This document shows, piece by piece, positions 1 through 7,775 of a stretch of DNA of 37,997 bases. The stretch comes from Oscillospiraceae bacterium (GTDB lineage: Bacteria; Bacillota; Clostridia; Oscillospirales; Ruminococcaceae): assembly GCA_017435045.1 (NCBI GenBank), contig JAFSFT010000018.1, positions 1 to 37,997 on the forward strand, written 5' to 3'. Each line of letters starts with the position of its first letter. Positions within the stretch are counted from its first letter, which is position 1. The position numbers were made by a program, and so were the translations under genes. The notes beneath the pieces were generated by a model that worked only from the letters and a program-made list of their open reading frames with translations, had not been told where the DNA came from and ran no database searches.

Positions 1-67
1 CTGTCCGAGATAAAAATCTTTTTTGTACGTTCAAACCGTTACCTAAAAATTTGCCTATAAAAACAGA

Positions 68-94
68 AAAAACCCTGATAAAATCAGAGTTTTT
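68..94 (-). terminator. Rho-independent terminator of tRNA-Leu
   Basis: Read on the minus strand, an imperfect hairpin (CTGAT/ATCAG core extended by A/T pairs and one G-U pair, 3-nt loop) runs into a T-rich tail. It lies 32 bases beyond the tRNA 3' end, where a terminator for a single tRNA transcript is expected. Confidence 0.7.
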
Positions 95-125
95 CTGTGG
101 CTATATCTTTTTTGTAGCCCTTTGA

Positions 126-209
126 TGGTGCGGGCGAAGGGACTTGAACCCCCACGTCGTAGACACCAGATCCTAAGTCTGGCGCGTCTGCCAATTCCGC
201 CACGCCCGC
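126..209 (-). tRNA. tRNA-Leu (anticodon UAG)
   Basis: On the minus strand the 7-bp acceptor stem GCGGGCG/CGCCCGC encloses a D arm containing GGCGGAATTGGCAGACG. The anticodon stem CCAGA/TCTGG has loop CTTAGGA, giving anticodon TAG, which reads CUA and other CUN leucine codons. A variable arm of class II length (TGTCTACGACG region) and a T arm with GGTTCAAGTCC follow. The discriminator base is A, and the 3' CCA is encoded (TGG at 126-128 on the plus strand). The long variable arm and the anticodon agree on leucine. Confidence 0.96.
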
Positions 210-219
210 GAATAATAAA

Positions 220-243
220 GGTGCTGTGTTGGATAACAGCACC
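220..243 (-). terminator. Hairpin between the phosphate transporter and tRNA-Leu
   Basis: A perfect 8-bp inverted repeat GGTGCTGT/ACAGCACC with an 8-nt loop is followed on the minus strand by TTTATTATT. It can end transcription from the Na/Pi cotransporter. It also sits exactly at the predicted +1 of the tRNA promoter at 249-277, so it would form the extreme 5' end of the tRNA precursor. The T tract is interrupted, so terminator strength is uncertain. Confidence 0.5.
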
Positions 244-248
244 TAATT

Positions 249-277
249 ATTATATCGTTTTACAATCTGTCTGTCAA
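249..277 (-). promoter_or_regulatory. Consensus sigma-A promoter for tRNA-Leu
   Basis: On the minus strand TTGACA (277-272) is followed by a 17-base spacer and TATAAT (254-249). Both boxes match the consensus perfectly and the spacing is ideal. The -35 box begins one base after the stop codon of the Na/Pi cotransporter and points at tRNA-Leu, so the tRNA is very likely transcribed independently and strongly. Confidence 0.85.
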
Positions 278-2026
278 TTAAATTTTATACTGACTTCTCA
301 TATTGTTGAGAAGAGCATAGTATGTTTCTGCGTTGTCACGTTTGAGATTTTTAACATAGTGATGTGGAGCAAAGCTGTCTGCTTCTGCTTCTATAAGAGC
401 GATAGCAATGTTGGAGCAGTGGTCAGCAATTCTCTTGCAGTTGTTGAGCAGGTCAGAAAGAACAAAGCCCAGTTCAATTGTACAGCTGTTGTTTTTAAGT
501 CTTTCGATATGAAGGTTTTTGATTTCTCTTGCCAGCTCGTCAATAACACGTTCCATTGGCTGAACACTGTATGCAGCTTCGGCATCGTCCTTAACAAAGG
601 ATTCCATTGTAAGGGAAAGAATTTCAAGCACAGCATCCTTGAGCACTTTAATTTCTTCGTTGGCTTGTGAGGAGAACTTGATATTTTTGCTGTTCATTTC
701 TTCACTGAGGCGGGAGATAGCAAGTGCATGGTCACTGATTCTTTCAAAGTCACCAACAATATGGAGAATTTTTGTAAGTTCAGTACTGTCTTTTACGCTG
801 AGGTCCTGTGCGGAAACCTTGAGAAGATATGTGCTGAGAGTATCTTCGTATTTGTCCACTTTCTTTTCGCTGTGAACAATTTCTTCTGCTGTTTCAGGGT
901 TCCATCTGTCAAGCAGGGAGATGGATTTGATAAGGGAAGTACTTGCTTCACTTGCCATATTGCGGAGAGCTTTTTTACTCTGTTCAATAGCAATGGCAGG
1001 TGTGTTGATAAGACGTTCGTCCAGAATCTGGAATTTTTCTCTTTCGTTTTCCACATCCTTGATTGTCAGATATGCAAGCTTTTCAAGTACACGGTTAAGC
1101 GGAAGAAGTATTGCTGTTGCTGTTACGTTAAAAAGTGTGTGAATAACAGCGATGCCTGCTGCGTTGATGCTGTCGTTGATAAAGGAGAAGTGAACAACAG
1201 CATTAAGTGCATAGAAGCCTATCATAAAGCCTACAGAGCCGATAAGGTTAAAGTAGAAGTGAACAACTGCTGTACGTCTTGCGTTTTTGTTCGCACCAAA
1301 GCAGGAGAGCAGGGCAGTTACACAGGTACCGATGTTCTGACCCATAATGATTGGAAGTGCACTGCCGTATGTTACAGCACCTGTAACGGACAATGCCTGC
1401 AAAATACCTACGGAAGCGGATGAGGACTGGATAATTGCTGTGAGAACAGCACCTACAATCATACCGAGAACAGGGTTTGTAAAGAGTATGAACAGCTGTG
1501 TAAATTCAGGAACATTTGCAAGAGGCTTTACAGCACCGGACATAAGGTCCATACCTGTCATAAGAATAGCAAAACCAAGCAGAATTACACCCACGTTTTT
1601 CTTTTTGTCGCTTTTAAGAGCCATATACATAATAATGCCGATAAAAGCAAGGATAGGGGCAAATGTAGATGGTTTCATCAGAGTCATAAAGAAGCTGTCG
1701 CCCTGAATGCCGGACAGAGACAGAATCCATGCTGTTACTGTTGTACCAACGTTGGCACCCATAATAACACCGATGGCCTGACGCAGTGTCATGAATCCGG
1801 AGTTTACAAAACCAACCACCATAACTGTTGTTGCGGAAGAAGACTGTATTACAGCAGTTACAACCACACCAAGAAAGAAGCCTTTGAGCGGGCTGGATGT
1901 AAGTTTTTCAAGAATGGAGTGGAGTTTGCTGCCTGCCTGTTTTTCCAGAGCCTTGCCCATAACGTCCATCCCGTAAAGGAACATTGCAAGACCGCCAAGC
2001 AGAGTGAATACATTAAAGATACTCAT
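278..2026 (-). CDS. Na+/phosphate cotransporter family protein with PhoU-like C-terminal domain
   Basis: The 582-residue product belongs to the NptA/YjbB family of sodium-coupled phosphate carriers. Two Na/Pi-cotransporter repeats are visible, each with the signature QSSS (residues 61-64 and 200-203) followed by a GxNxGT motif (GANVGTT and GQNIGTC). The membrane half ends near residue 320. The remaining ~250 residues are helical and charged, with the heptad-rich pattern of PhoU domains (for example DFERISDHA), implying control by phosphate status or by the Pho machinery. The start is preceded by GAGGAAA. A possible Pho box lies upstream (2107-2146). The family carries out Na+-driven phosphate movement; direction (uptake in most bacteria, export proposed for E. 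coli YjbB) cannot be read from sequence. Confidence 0.93.
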   Translation of the reverse strand: MSIFNVFTLLGGLAMFLYGMDVMGKALEKQAGSKLHSILEKLTSSPLKGFFLGVVVTAVIQSSSATTVMVVGFVNSGFMTLRQAIGVIMGANVGTTVTAWILSLSGIQGDSFFMTLMKPSTFAPILAFIGIIMYMALKSDKKKNVGVILLGFAILMTGMDLMSGAVKPLANVPEFTQLFILFTNPVLGMIVGAVLTAIIQSSSASVGILQALSVTGAVTYGSALPIIMGQNIGTCVTALLSCFGANKNARRTAVVHFYFNLIGSVGFMIGFYALNAVVHFSFINDSINAAGIAVIHTLFNVTATAILLPLNRVLEKLAYLTIKDVENEREKFQILDERLINTPAIAIEQSKKALRNMASEASTSLIKSISLLDRWNPETAEEIVHSEKKVDKYEDTLSTYLLKVSAQDLSVKDSTELTKILHIVGDFERISDHALAISRLSEEMNSKNIKFSSQANEEIKVLKDAVLEILSLTMESFVKDDAEAAYSVQPMERVIDELAREIKNLHIERLKNNSCTIELGFVLSDLLNNCKRIADHCSNIAIALIEAEADSFAPHHYVKNLKRDNAETYYALLNNMRSQYKI

Positions 2027-2106
2027 AATTGTTTTTCCTCAGAAATCTGTGTTTGTAAAATTATATAGTAGGCAGAATGCCGACGGTAATAAGTTTAATA
2101 TCTTTG

Positions 2107-2146
2107 TGTAAATGATGTATGCAGAGTTTTGTAAAGTTTATGTAAA
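2107..2146 (-). promoter_or_regulatory. Candidate Pho box upstream of the Na/Pi cotransporter
   Basis: On the minus strand three exact TTTACA hexamers occur at 2146-2141, 2135-2130 and 2112-2107. The first two starts are 11 bases apart and the third lies 23 bases on, about two more 11-base turns. The Gram-positive PhoP box is a tandem of TT(A/C/T)ACA-like repeats spaced about 11 bases, so the position and spacing fit PhoP control of a phosphate transporter. The region is AT-rich, so some repeats could arise by chance. Confidence 0.45.
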
Positions 2147-2174
2147 ATAGACTGAACTCTGTGTGAATAAAAAA

Positions 2175-2205
2175 CAGAGCCTTGCCATTGTGCGGCAAGG
2201 CTCTG
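2175..2205 (-). terminator. Rho-independent terminator of hom
   Basis: A perfect 12-bp stem (CAGAGCCTTGCC and its complement) with a 7-nt loop is followed on the minus strand by TTTTTTATT. It lies just beyond the hom stop codon. Confidence 0.9.
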
Positions 2206-2222
2206 ATAAAAATTATATATAT

Positions 2223-3368
2223 TTATATAAATCTTGCAACAAATACAGAATTTTCCCTGTATGTAAGGATATGTATTTTTGCAGGGGTTGTTTCTTTGGT
2301 TATAACAACAGTACCGTTTTCTGACGGGATTTCCTCTTCAATAATATCGCCAGGCAAAGCTTTGTAATTGTCGCATTCCTTTGGTATGCGGATATAGTAC
2401 TTACCTTTTATAATTTCTGCTTTTTCAAAAGTATTGCCAAATGCAATGTCGTAAGCATTATCTGTGTTTATATCAATTATATCCTGAACAATGGCATTTC
2501 CTGTAGGCAGACCGCCTGCACCCTGGCCATACAGCTTTACTTCGCCTATAGTTTCGCCGTAAAGGCAGGTGATATTATAGTTTTTAGGCACGTTTGCCTC
2601 AACGGTGTCGCAGCCGAGAAGCACAGGTTCAACAACAGCGTCAAAACAGTCACCACTGCGTTTTGCAGTGGCAAAAAGCTTGCAGACAAGGCCGTTTTCT
2701 TTAAACCAGTCTATATCTGCTTTGGAAATGTGGCGTATGCCGCACTGCAGAATACTGTTTACATCCACAGGACATCCAAATGCAATGGAGGCAGAGATGG
2801 CACATTTGTTGCGTACATCGTCGCCGTCAATATCTGCAGAAGGGTCGGCTTCCGCATATCCGAGCTCCTGTGCGGTTTTAAGCACATCTTCAAAATCCTT
2901 ACCCTCACTTGTCATTGCAGAAAGGATAAAGTTGGAGGTGCCGTTCATTATGCCGTGCAGGGAGGTAATTTTGTCAATTCTGCCCACACGCTGCAGGTTT
3001 TTAATCCACGGAATACCGCCGCCGCTGGTGGCTTCCACCATAAATTTAACGCCGTTTTCTTTGGCTGCGGCAACAAATTCTTCAAAATATGCAGCAACAA
3101 CAGCTTTGTTTGCGGTTACAACGTGTTTTTTTGCATTGAGAGAGGCGAGAATGTACTCTCTTGCAGGATGCAGACCGCCTATAGCTTCCACAACAAGGTC
3201 GATATCACTGTCATTTTCTATGTCGGAAAAATCCAGTGTCATACAGTCCATGGTTTTCTTTGCAGGATTGCGGATAAGAATTTTTGTAACTTTATATTCC
3301 GGCAGTTTTTTCAGAATTTCATATACACCGCCGCATACAACACCAAAGCCTAAAAGAGCAATATTCAT
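2223..3368 (-). CDS. hom: Homoserine dehydrogenase
   Basis: The product reduces aspartate-4-semialdehyde to homoserine with NAD(P)H, the branch point towards threonine and methionine. The 381-residue protein has an N-terminal Rossmann motif (GFGVVC, residues 7-12), TANKAVV (85-91), the family signature GGGIPWIKNLQR (116-127), GIMNGTSNFIL (139-149) and the catalytic-domain block ELGYAEADPSADIDG (168-182). It lacks the C-terminal ACT domain of many ~430-residue Gram-positive forms, so feedback inhibition by threonine through that domain is not expected. I chose the ATG at 3368 rather than the one at 3380 because GGAGGT lies between them with 7-base spacing. The third glycine of GxGxxG is Cys12. 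No thrB, thrC or aspartokinase gene is nearby; it appears to be a single-gene unit ending at 2175-2205. Confidence 0.94.
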   Translation of the reverse strand: MNIALLGFGVVCGGVYEILKKLPEYKVTKILIRNPAKKTMDCMTLDFSDIENDSDIDLVVEAIGGLHPAREYILASLNAKKHVVTANKAVVAAYFEEFVAAAKENGVKFMVEATSGGGIPWIKNLQRVGRIDKITSLHGIMNGTSNFILSAMTSEGKDFEDVLKTAQELGYAEADPSADIDGDDVRNKCAISASIAFGCPVDVNSILQCGIRHISKADIDWFKENGLVCKLFATAKRSGDCFDAVVEPVLLGCDTVEANVPKNYNITCLYGETIGEVKLYGQGAGGLPTGNAIVQDIIDINTDNAYDIAFGNTFEKAEIIKGKYYIRIPKECDNYKALPGDIIEEEIPSENGTVVITKETTPAKIHILTYRENSVFVARFI

Positions 3369-3438
3369 TTTGACCTCCATATAAAATTTGAGATGATATA
3401 TTAATAATACATTATTTATCTGGTTTATTCAACAGAAA

Positions 3439-3463
3439 ACGACGGGGAAAGTATCCCCGCCGT
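3439..3463 (-). terminator. Rho-independent terminator of the peptidoglycan-binding protein gene
   Basis: On the minus strand a 10-bp GC-rich stem (ACGGCGGGGA/TCCCCGTCGT, one G-U pair) with a 5-nt loop is followed by TTTTCTGTTG. Confidence 0.85.
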
Positions 3464-3490
3464 TAATTGTTTAATGTATTGCGGCTTATT

Positions 3491-4054
3491 TTACATCTTT
3501 ATAACCTTGTTGAATTCGGGAATCATGCTTGCCCAGGTGTTTCTGCCCACTTTGCCGTCTATGGAAAGGTTGTATGCGGACTGATAACCTGCCACCGCAA
3601 GTGCGGTGTTGGCGCCGAATCTGCCGTCTACAGTAAGGTTTGGCCAGGTGTAGTTATACATTTTTCTGATTGCATTCAGATAACTCTGTATAAATCTTAC
3701 ATGGTCTCCGCTGCTGCCTGCAGACAGCACACCGGGATATTTTGTTGTAACATCCAGCGGACGGTATGCAGCTACGGAAAGGTATACAGCCACAATAGCA
3801 TTCCACGTATTTTTGCCGATTACGCCGTCAGCTGCAAGGGAAAACTGCTTCTGAAAGCGTGTCACGGCATTTCTTGTTGCGGCACCGTATTTTCCGTCTA
3901 CGGAAAGTCGGTTTACTCCTGTATAAACCACACCCAGGCCATTGAGATACTGCTGCATAACAGTTACGTTGCTGCCGCTGGAGCCAATCCGCAGAGGTGT
4001 ACCGGGATAAACAGGGTATGTGTTCTGTGTTGTGTTTGTATTTGTTTCAGACAT
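3491..4054 (-). CDS. Small protein with two peptidoglycan-binding (PG_binding_1) domains
   Basis: The 187-residue product consists almost entirely of two PG_binding_1 repeats. Each starts with a YPG(T/V)L-like segment and runs through VxxxQxYLN (about residues 28-40 and 121-130), LSVDGKYGAATR or LTVDGRFGANTA, and DGxxGxNTW (96-104 and 168-176). No signal peptide, transmembrane segment or catalytic domain is visible; the N-terminus is a short Ser/Asn/Thr-rich tail. The start has an excellent GGAGG 9 bases upstream. Such stand-alone modules are common in spore-forming Clostridia, where many bind cortex or wall. How it would reach the wall without a signal is unclear (release on mother-cell lysis, or a non-classical route). 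Its precise role is unknown. Confidence 0.85.
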   Translation of the reverse strand: MSETNTNTTQNTYPVYPGTPLRIGSSGSNVTVMQQYLNGLGVVYTGVNRLSVDGKYGAATRNAVTRFQKQFSLAADGVIGKNTWNAIVAVYLSVAAYRPLDVTTKYPGVLSAGSSGDHVRFIQSYLNAIRKMYNYTWPNLTVDGRFGANTALAVAGYQSAYNLSIDGKVGRNTWASMIPEFNKVIKM

Positions 4055-4137
4055 GGTAAAAATCCTCCTTTACAGATATTTTATGAAACGGCACATATAA
4101 AGGTGCAGAAAGGCAAGGGGGATAAACTGAAAAGAGG

Positions 4138-4166
4138 TTGACTTTTCAATATCTATTTGAGACAAT
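4138..4166 (+). promoter_or_regulatory. Candidate promoter for the ABC-F gene
   Basis: TTGACT is followed by a 17-base spacer and GACAAT, about 60 bases before the ATG. The -10 box is imperfect but the -35 box and spacing are good. Confidence 0.45.
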
Positions 4167-4229
4167 GTTATATGTATAATTATGTTTAAAAAATAAGTTT
4201 ATATATTATTTCAGTTAAAGGAGAAAACA

Positions 4230-5828
4230 ATGTTATCAGTTAAAGACCTTACACACGAGTTTGACGGACAGACTCTGTTTAAAGATGTTAACCTTGATTT
4301 TAAAGAGGGCAACTGCTACGGTATCATCGGTGCAAACGGTGCAGGTAAATCCACACTGCTCAAATTCCTTTCAGGCCAGCGTGAGCCTACAAAGGGCGAA
4401 ATTTTTCTTGATAAAAACGCAAGAATGTCTGTTCTGGAACAGGACCACTTTAAATTTGACGAATATTATGTAACAGACGTTGTTATTATGGGCAACCCCC
4501 GTCTTTACGAAATTATGAAGGAAAAGGACGAGCTGTACAACAAACCAGATTTCAGTGAAGAAGACGGCGAAAGAGCAGCAGAGCTTGAGGGCGAATTTGC
4601 AGAGCTGGACGGCTGGGAAGCTGAAGCAGAGGTACTCCAGCTGCTCAACGGCCTTGGTGTGGATAAGGAAAACCACTACACACAGATGAAAAACCTCAAT
4701 GGCCGTGACAAGGTTAAGGTTCTTTTGGCAAAAGCACTTTTCGGCAAGCCAAGCATCATCCTGCTGGACGAACCTACCAACCATCTTGATATTGATGCTA
4801 TTGCATGGCTGGAAGAATTTATTATAGATTTTCCTGGTACAGTGCTTGTTGTATCCCACGACCGTCACTTTCTCAACGCTGTATGTACACACACTGTTGA
4901 TATCGACTACAACAAGGTTAAAATGTACGCAGGCAACTACGACTTCTGGTACGAATCCAGCCAGCTGATGAATCAGCTTATCAAAAACCAGAACAAGAAA
5001 AAAGAAGAAAAAATCAAACAGCTGGAAGAATTTATCCGCCGCTTCTCCGCAAACAAATCCAAATCCAAGCAGGCTACATCAAGAAAGAAAATTCTTGATA
5101 ACATTCAGCTTGAAGAAATGCCTGCTTCCAGCAGAAAATATCCGTTTGTAAACTTTGTGCAGGACAGGGAAGTTGGCAAGGACGTGCTTGAAGTGCGTGA
5201 CCTTACAGTTACAATCGATGGCGTAAAGGTGCTTGACAACGTATCGTTCTACATCAACCGCCTTGACAAAATCGCCCTTGTCGGTGACAACGAGGCAGGT
5301 CAGACAGCACTTTTCAAGGTGCTCAACGAGGAAATTACACCGGACAGCGGTTTCTTTAAATGGGGTGTAAGCACATCAAGAAGTTACTTCCCTAAAGACA
5401 ACACAGAGTTCTTTGAAGGCAACGACATGAATCTTGTTGACTGGCTGCGTCAGTATTCCAAAGACCAGACCGAAAGCTTCCTCAGGGGCTTCCTCGGCCG
5501 TATGCTGTTCAGCGGTGACGATGTTTACAAAAAAGTAAATGTTCTCTCTGGCGGCGAAAAGGTAAGATGTATGCTGTCCCGCATGATGATGAAAGAGGCA
5601 AACGTTATTATGCTTGACCAGCCTACTAACCACCTTGACCTTGAATCCATCACAGCGGTTAACAATGGTATTGCAGACTTTAAGGGCACAGTGCTGTTCT
5701 CCAGCCATGACCATCAGTTTATCGAAACTATTGCAAACCGAATTATCGAAATCAAGGAAGACGGCTCCATCGTTGACAAGCTTATGACCTACGATGAATA
5801 CCTTGAATACAAACAGGCAAACAAATAG
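4230..5828 (+). CDS. ABC-F family ATPase (YkpA/YbiT-like), ribosome-associated type
   Basis: The 532-residue soluble protein has two ABC domains and no transmembrane segments, the ABC-F layout. The first domain carries Walker A GANGAGKST (34-42) and LLDEPTNHLD (178-187), but its signature is NLNGRDK (155-161) instead of LSGGQ. A charged linker (about 250-300), the position of the P-site tRNA-interacting arm, joins the domains. The second domain has an intact LSGGEK (439-444), a broken Walker A (GDNEAGQT, 352-359, Gln for the Lys) and LDQPTNHLD (462-470, Gln for the catalytic Glu). So the site formed by first-domain Walker A with second-domain LSGGE looks active and the other looks dead. Family members act on ribosomes in translation quality control or antibiotic protection; resistance cannot be inferred. 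The start follows AAAGGAG. Confidence 0.92.
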   Translation: MLSVKDLTHEFDGQTLFKDVNLDFKEGNCYGIIGANGAGKSTLLKFLSGQREPTKGEIFLDKNARMSVLEQDHFKFDEYYVTDVVIMGNPRLYEIMKEKDELYNKPDFSEEDGERAAELEGEFAELDGWEAEAEVLQLLNGLGVDKENHYTQMKNLNGRDKVKVLLAKALFGKPSIILLDEPTNHLDIDAIAWLEEFIIDFPGTVLVVSHDRHFLNAVCTHTVDIDYNKVKMYAGNYDFWYESSQLMNQLIKNQNKKKEEKIKQLEEFIRRFSANKSKSKQATSRKKILDNIQLEEMPASSRKYPFVNFVQDREVGKDVLEVRDLTVTIDGVKVLDNVSFYINRLDKIALVGDNEAGQTALFKVLNEEITPDSGFFKWGVSTSRSYFPKDNTEFFEGNDMNLVDWLRQYSKDQTESFLRGFLGRMLFSGDDVYKKVNVLSGGEKVRCMLSRMMMKEANVIMLDQPTNHLDLESITAVNNGIADFKGTVLFSSHDHQFIETIANRIIEIKEDGSIVDKLMTYDEYLEYKQANK

Positions 5829-5851
5829 GCCGCTGTTATGTAAAAATGCAA

Positions 5852-5880
5852 CTATCCCCGCAGTAAAAATGTGGGGATAG
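5852..5880 (+). terminator. Hairpin after the ABC-F gene
   Basis: An 8-10 bp stem CTATCCCC/GGGGATAG with a ~13-nt AT-rich loop lies 23 bases after the stop. The following tract (CTTTGGTTAT) is only weakly T-rich, so termination may be partial. Confidence 0.55.
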
Positions 5881-5916
5881 CTTTGGTTATAAAGTAATTA
5901 TTAAGAAGGTGAGAAT

Positions 5917-6627
5917 ATGGAAAAGCAGAACAGAATATTCGCAGCTTTTAAAACAGCTTTTCCTTATACAATTCCTGTTCTGACGGGATTTTTATTTCTT
6001 GGCATATCCTATGGTGTGCTTATGAGTGTTTCGGGCTTTCCTTTGTGGTGTCCGCTGCTTATAAGCTGCATTGTATACGGCGGTTCTCTGCAGTTTGCGG
6101 CAGTTGCAATGCTGCTTTCCGCCTTTGCACCTGTAGAGGTGCTTGCGGTTGCACTTGTGGTGCAGGCAAGACATCTGTTTTACGGCATTACAATGATGGA
6201 AAAATTCAAGGGTACGGGCTGGAAAAAGTTTTTTCTTATATTCGGTATGAGCGATGAAACCTTTTCCATAAACTGCTCAACAGAACCTCCTGCGGACATT
6301 GACCGCCCATGGTTTATGCTGTGGGTTACAATTCTTGACTGGTTTTACTGGGTTGGCGGCACGGCAATCGGTGCGGGGATAGGCAACTTTATCACATTCA
6401 ACACCGAGGGCCTGGATTTTGCCATGACAGCAATGTTTGTGGTTATATTTATTGAACAGTGGCTCAAGGATAAAAAACACTGGTCTGCATTTATCGGTAT
6501 GGCGGCATCTGTCGTGTGTCTTGTGTTATTCGGGGCAGACAGTTTTCTTATTCCCACAATGCTGTGCATTCTGCTGCTGCTTGGAATATTCCGCAAGCCT
6601 ATAGAAAGGGCGGGTGAAGAAGAATGA
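5917..6627 (+). CDS. azlC: AzlC family branched-chain amino acid exporter, large subunit
   Basis: The 236-residue hydrophobic protein matches the AzlC/YgaZ family (LIV-E), which exports branched-chain amino acids and some analogues together with AzlD. Visible features are the N-terminal [20 protein letters not shown] block, the conserved [16 protein letters not shown] segment (about 87-102), the GMSDETFSI motif, and about six to seven membrane segments. Length fits the family (230-250). An AAGGTGAG ribosome site precedes the ATG. The last codons overlap azlD in an ATGA arrangement, indicating translational coupling. Confidence 0.93.
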   Translation: MEKQNRIFAAFKTAFPYTIPVLTGFLFLGISYGVLMSVSGFPLWCPLLISCIVYGGSLQFAAVAMLLSAFAPVEVLAVALVVQARHLFYGITMMEKFKGTGWKKFFLIFGMSDETFSINCSTEPPADIDRPWFMLWVTILDWFYWVGGTAIGAGIGNFITFNTEGLDFAMTAMFVVIFIEQWLKDKKHWSAFIGMAASVVCLVLFGADSFLIPTMLCILLLLGIFRKPIERAGEEE

Positions 6628-6959
6628 TTATAATGAACAACACACAGATTGTAATTTCCATACTTCTGCTTACCCTTGGCACAATGCTTACACGCTTTCT
6701 GCCTTTTGCAGTTTTCAGAGAAAATAAAGAAGCACCAAAATTTGTACAGTATCTGGGCAAGGCATTGCCTGCGGCAATTTTCAGTATGCTGGTGGTGTAC
6801 TGCCTAAAGAATGTTCAGCTGTTCAGCGGCAGTCACGGCCTGCCCGAGATTATAGCCATAGCGGTAACTGCAGGGCTGCATCTGTGGAAAAGGCAGATAC
6901 TTCTTTCCATTGCAGGCGGCACAGTTGTATATATGATACTTGTGCAGATGATTTTTTAA
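6624..6959 (+). CDS. azlD: AzlD family branched-chain amino acid exporter, small subunit
   Basis: The 111-residue membrane protein has about four hydrophobic segments and the AzlD hallmark [15 protein letters not shown] followed by [14 protein letters not shown]. It is the obligate partner of AzlC. The annotated ATG overlaps the azlC stop by four bases; an ATG nine bases later (MNNTQ) is an equally plausible start because the purine-rich GGTGAAGAAGA lies better spaced before it. Confidence 0.92.
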   Translation: MIIMNNTQIVISILLLTLGTMLTRFLPFAVFRENKEAPKFVQYLGKALPAAIFSMLVVYCLKNVQLFSGSHGLPEIIAIAVTAGLHLWKRQILLSIAGGTVVYMILVQMIF

Positions 6960-6984
6960 ATATTACATAAAACGGAGAAAAAAT

Positions 6985-7713
6985 ATGGAACTTAAAGAGA
7001 TGATTTATCACCGCAAGTCCTTCCGCAGCTACGACAGCAATCAGACAGAAATCAACACTCTGCGTAAGATAGAGGATTTTATAAAAAATGCCAAAAGACT
7101 TTATCCGCAGGAAAAGCTTTCCTGGGAAATTATCGGTCCCGAAAAGATAAAATGTATTCTTCCGTGGCGTGCACCCCACAATATTGCGATATATGCCGAA
7201 AGAAACACAAAGGCACTTGTAAATCTGGGCTTTGTGTTTCAGCAGGTTGATCTATATATGCAGAGCATAGGCCTTGGCACCTGCTGGCTGGGAATGGGCA
7301 AAATTGCAAATACAGCAGGGGAGGAGTTCACCGACCACAGCGGGATGAAATGCGTTATGATGATTGCATTTGGCAGCTCAGAGGAGGCATATCGCAGTGA
7401 CATTGCACAGTTCAACCGCAAAAGTCTTGCAGAAATTTCAGACACAGAGGACACAAGGCTGGAATGTGCACGCCTTGCACCAAGTGCAGTAAACAGCCAG
7501 CCATGGTATTTTATTCACGATGGAAAGGTTATCCATACCTATTGTATGGACAGGTTTTTCCGAAAACAGGTTTTAGGAGATATGAACAAGATGGATGTGG
7601 GCATATCCCTTGCGCATATATATCTTGAGAATGAAGAAAGCTTTAATTATTTTACAGCAGAAGATGCACCTGAACAGAAAGGCTATCTGTATATAGGAAG
7701 CTTTGAAATATGA
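6985..7713 (+). CDS. Nitroreductase-like protein (TM1586 type)
   Basis: The 242-residue product resembles the putative TM nitroreductase family, in which two nitroreductase-like halves are fused in one chain. The first half opens with the typical IYHRKSFRSYD and contains NLGFVFQQVDLYMQSIGLGTCWLG. The second half contains RLAPSAVNSQPWYF, the segment that binds the FMN phosphate in this superfamily, and ends with MDVGISLAHIYLE. It probably binds flavin and reduces a small substrate with NAD(P)H; the substrate is unknown. It follows azlD by 25 bases and probably ends the azlCD transcript, just before a strong terminator. A functional link to amino acid export is only contextual. Confidence 0.82.
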   Translation: MELKEMIYHRKSFRSYDSNQTEINTLRKIEDFIKNAKRLYPQEKLSWEIIGPEKIKCILPWRAPHNIAIYAERNTKALVNLGFVFQQVDLYMQSIGLGTCWLGMGKIANTAGEEFTDHSGMKCVMMIAFGSSEEAYRSDIAQFNRKSLAEISDTEDTRLECARLAPSAVNSQPWYFIHDGKVIHTYCMDRFFRKQVLGDMNKMDVGISLAHIYLENEESFNYFTAEDAPEQKGYLYIGSFEI

Positions 7714-7732
7714 TTTCATATTGCAAAAAAAT

Positions 7733-7762
7733 ATCGGTATCCCGAGTGTAAGGGATACCGAT
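7733..7762. terminator. Bidirectional Rho-independent terminator
   Basis: A perfect 11-bp stem ATCGGTATCCC/GGGATACCGAT with an 8-nt loop is flanked by AAAAAAA on the left and TTTTTT on the right. It can end both the plus-strand azlCD-nitroreductase transcript and the converging minus-strand transporter gene. Confidence 0.92.
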
Positions 7763-7775
7763 TTTTTAATTGTAT

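Noticed and set aside
122-670. A plus-strand open frame across tRNA-Leu and the transporter 3' end
   Set aside because: It runs through a tRNA gene and antisense to a conserved transporter; the start has no ribosome site.
4230-5828. Antibiotic resistance ABC-F determinant
   Set aside because: The sequence fits the housekeeping YkpA/YbiT-like group; nothing ties it to a known resistance subfamily.
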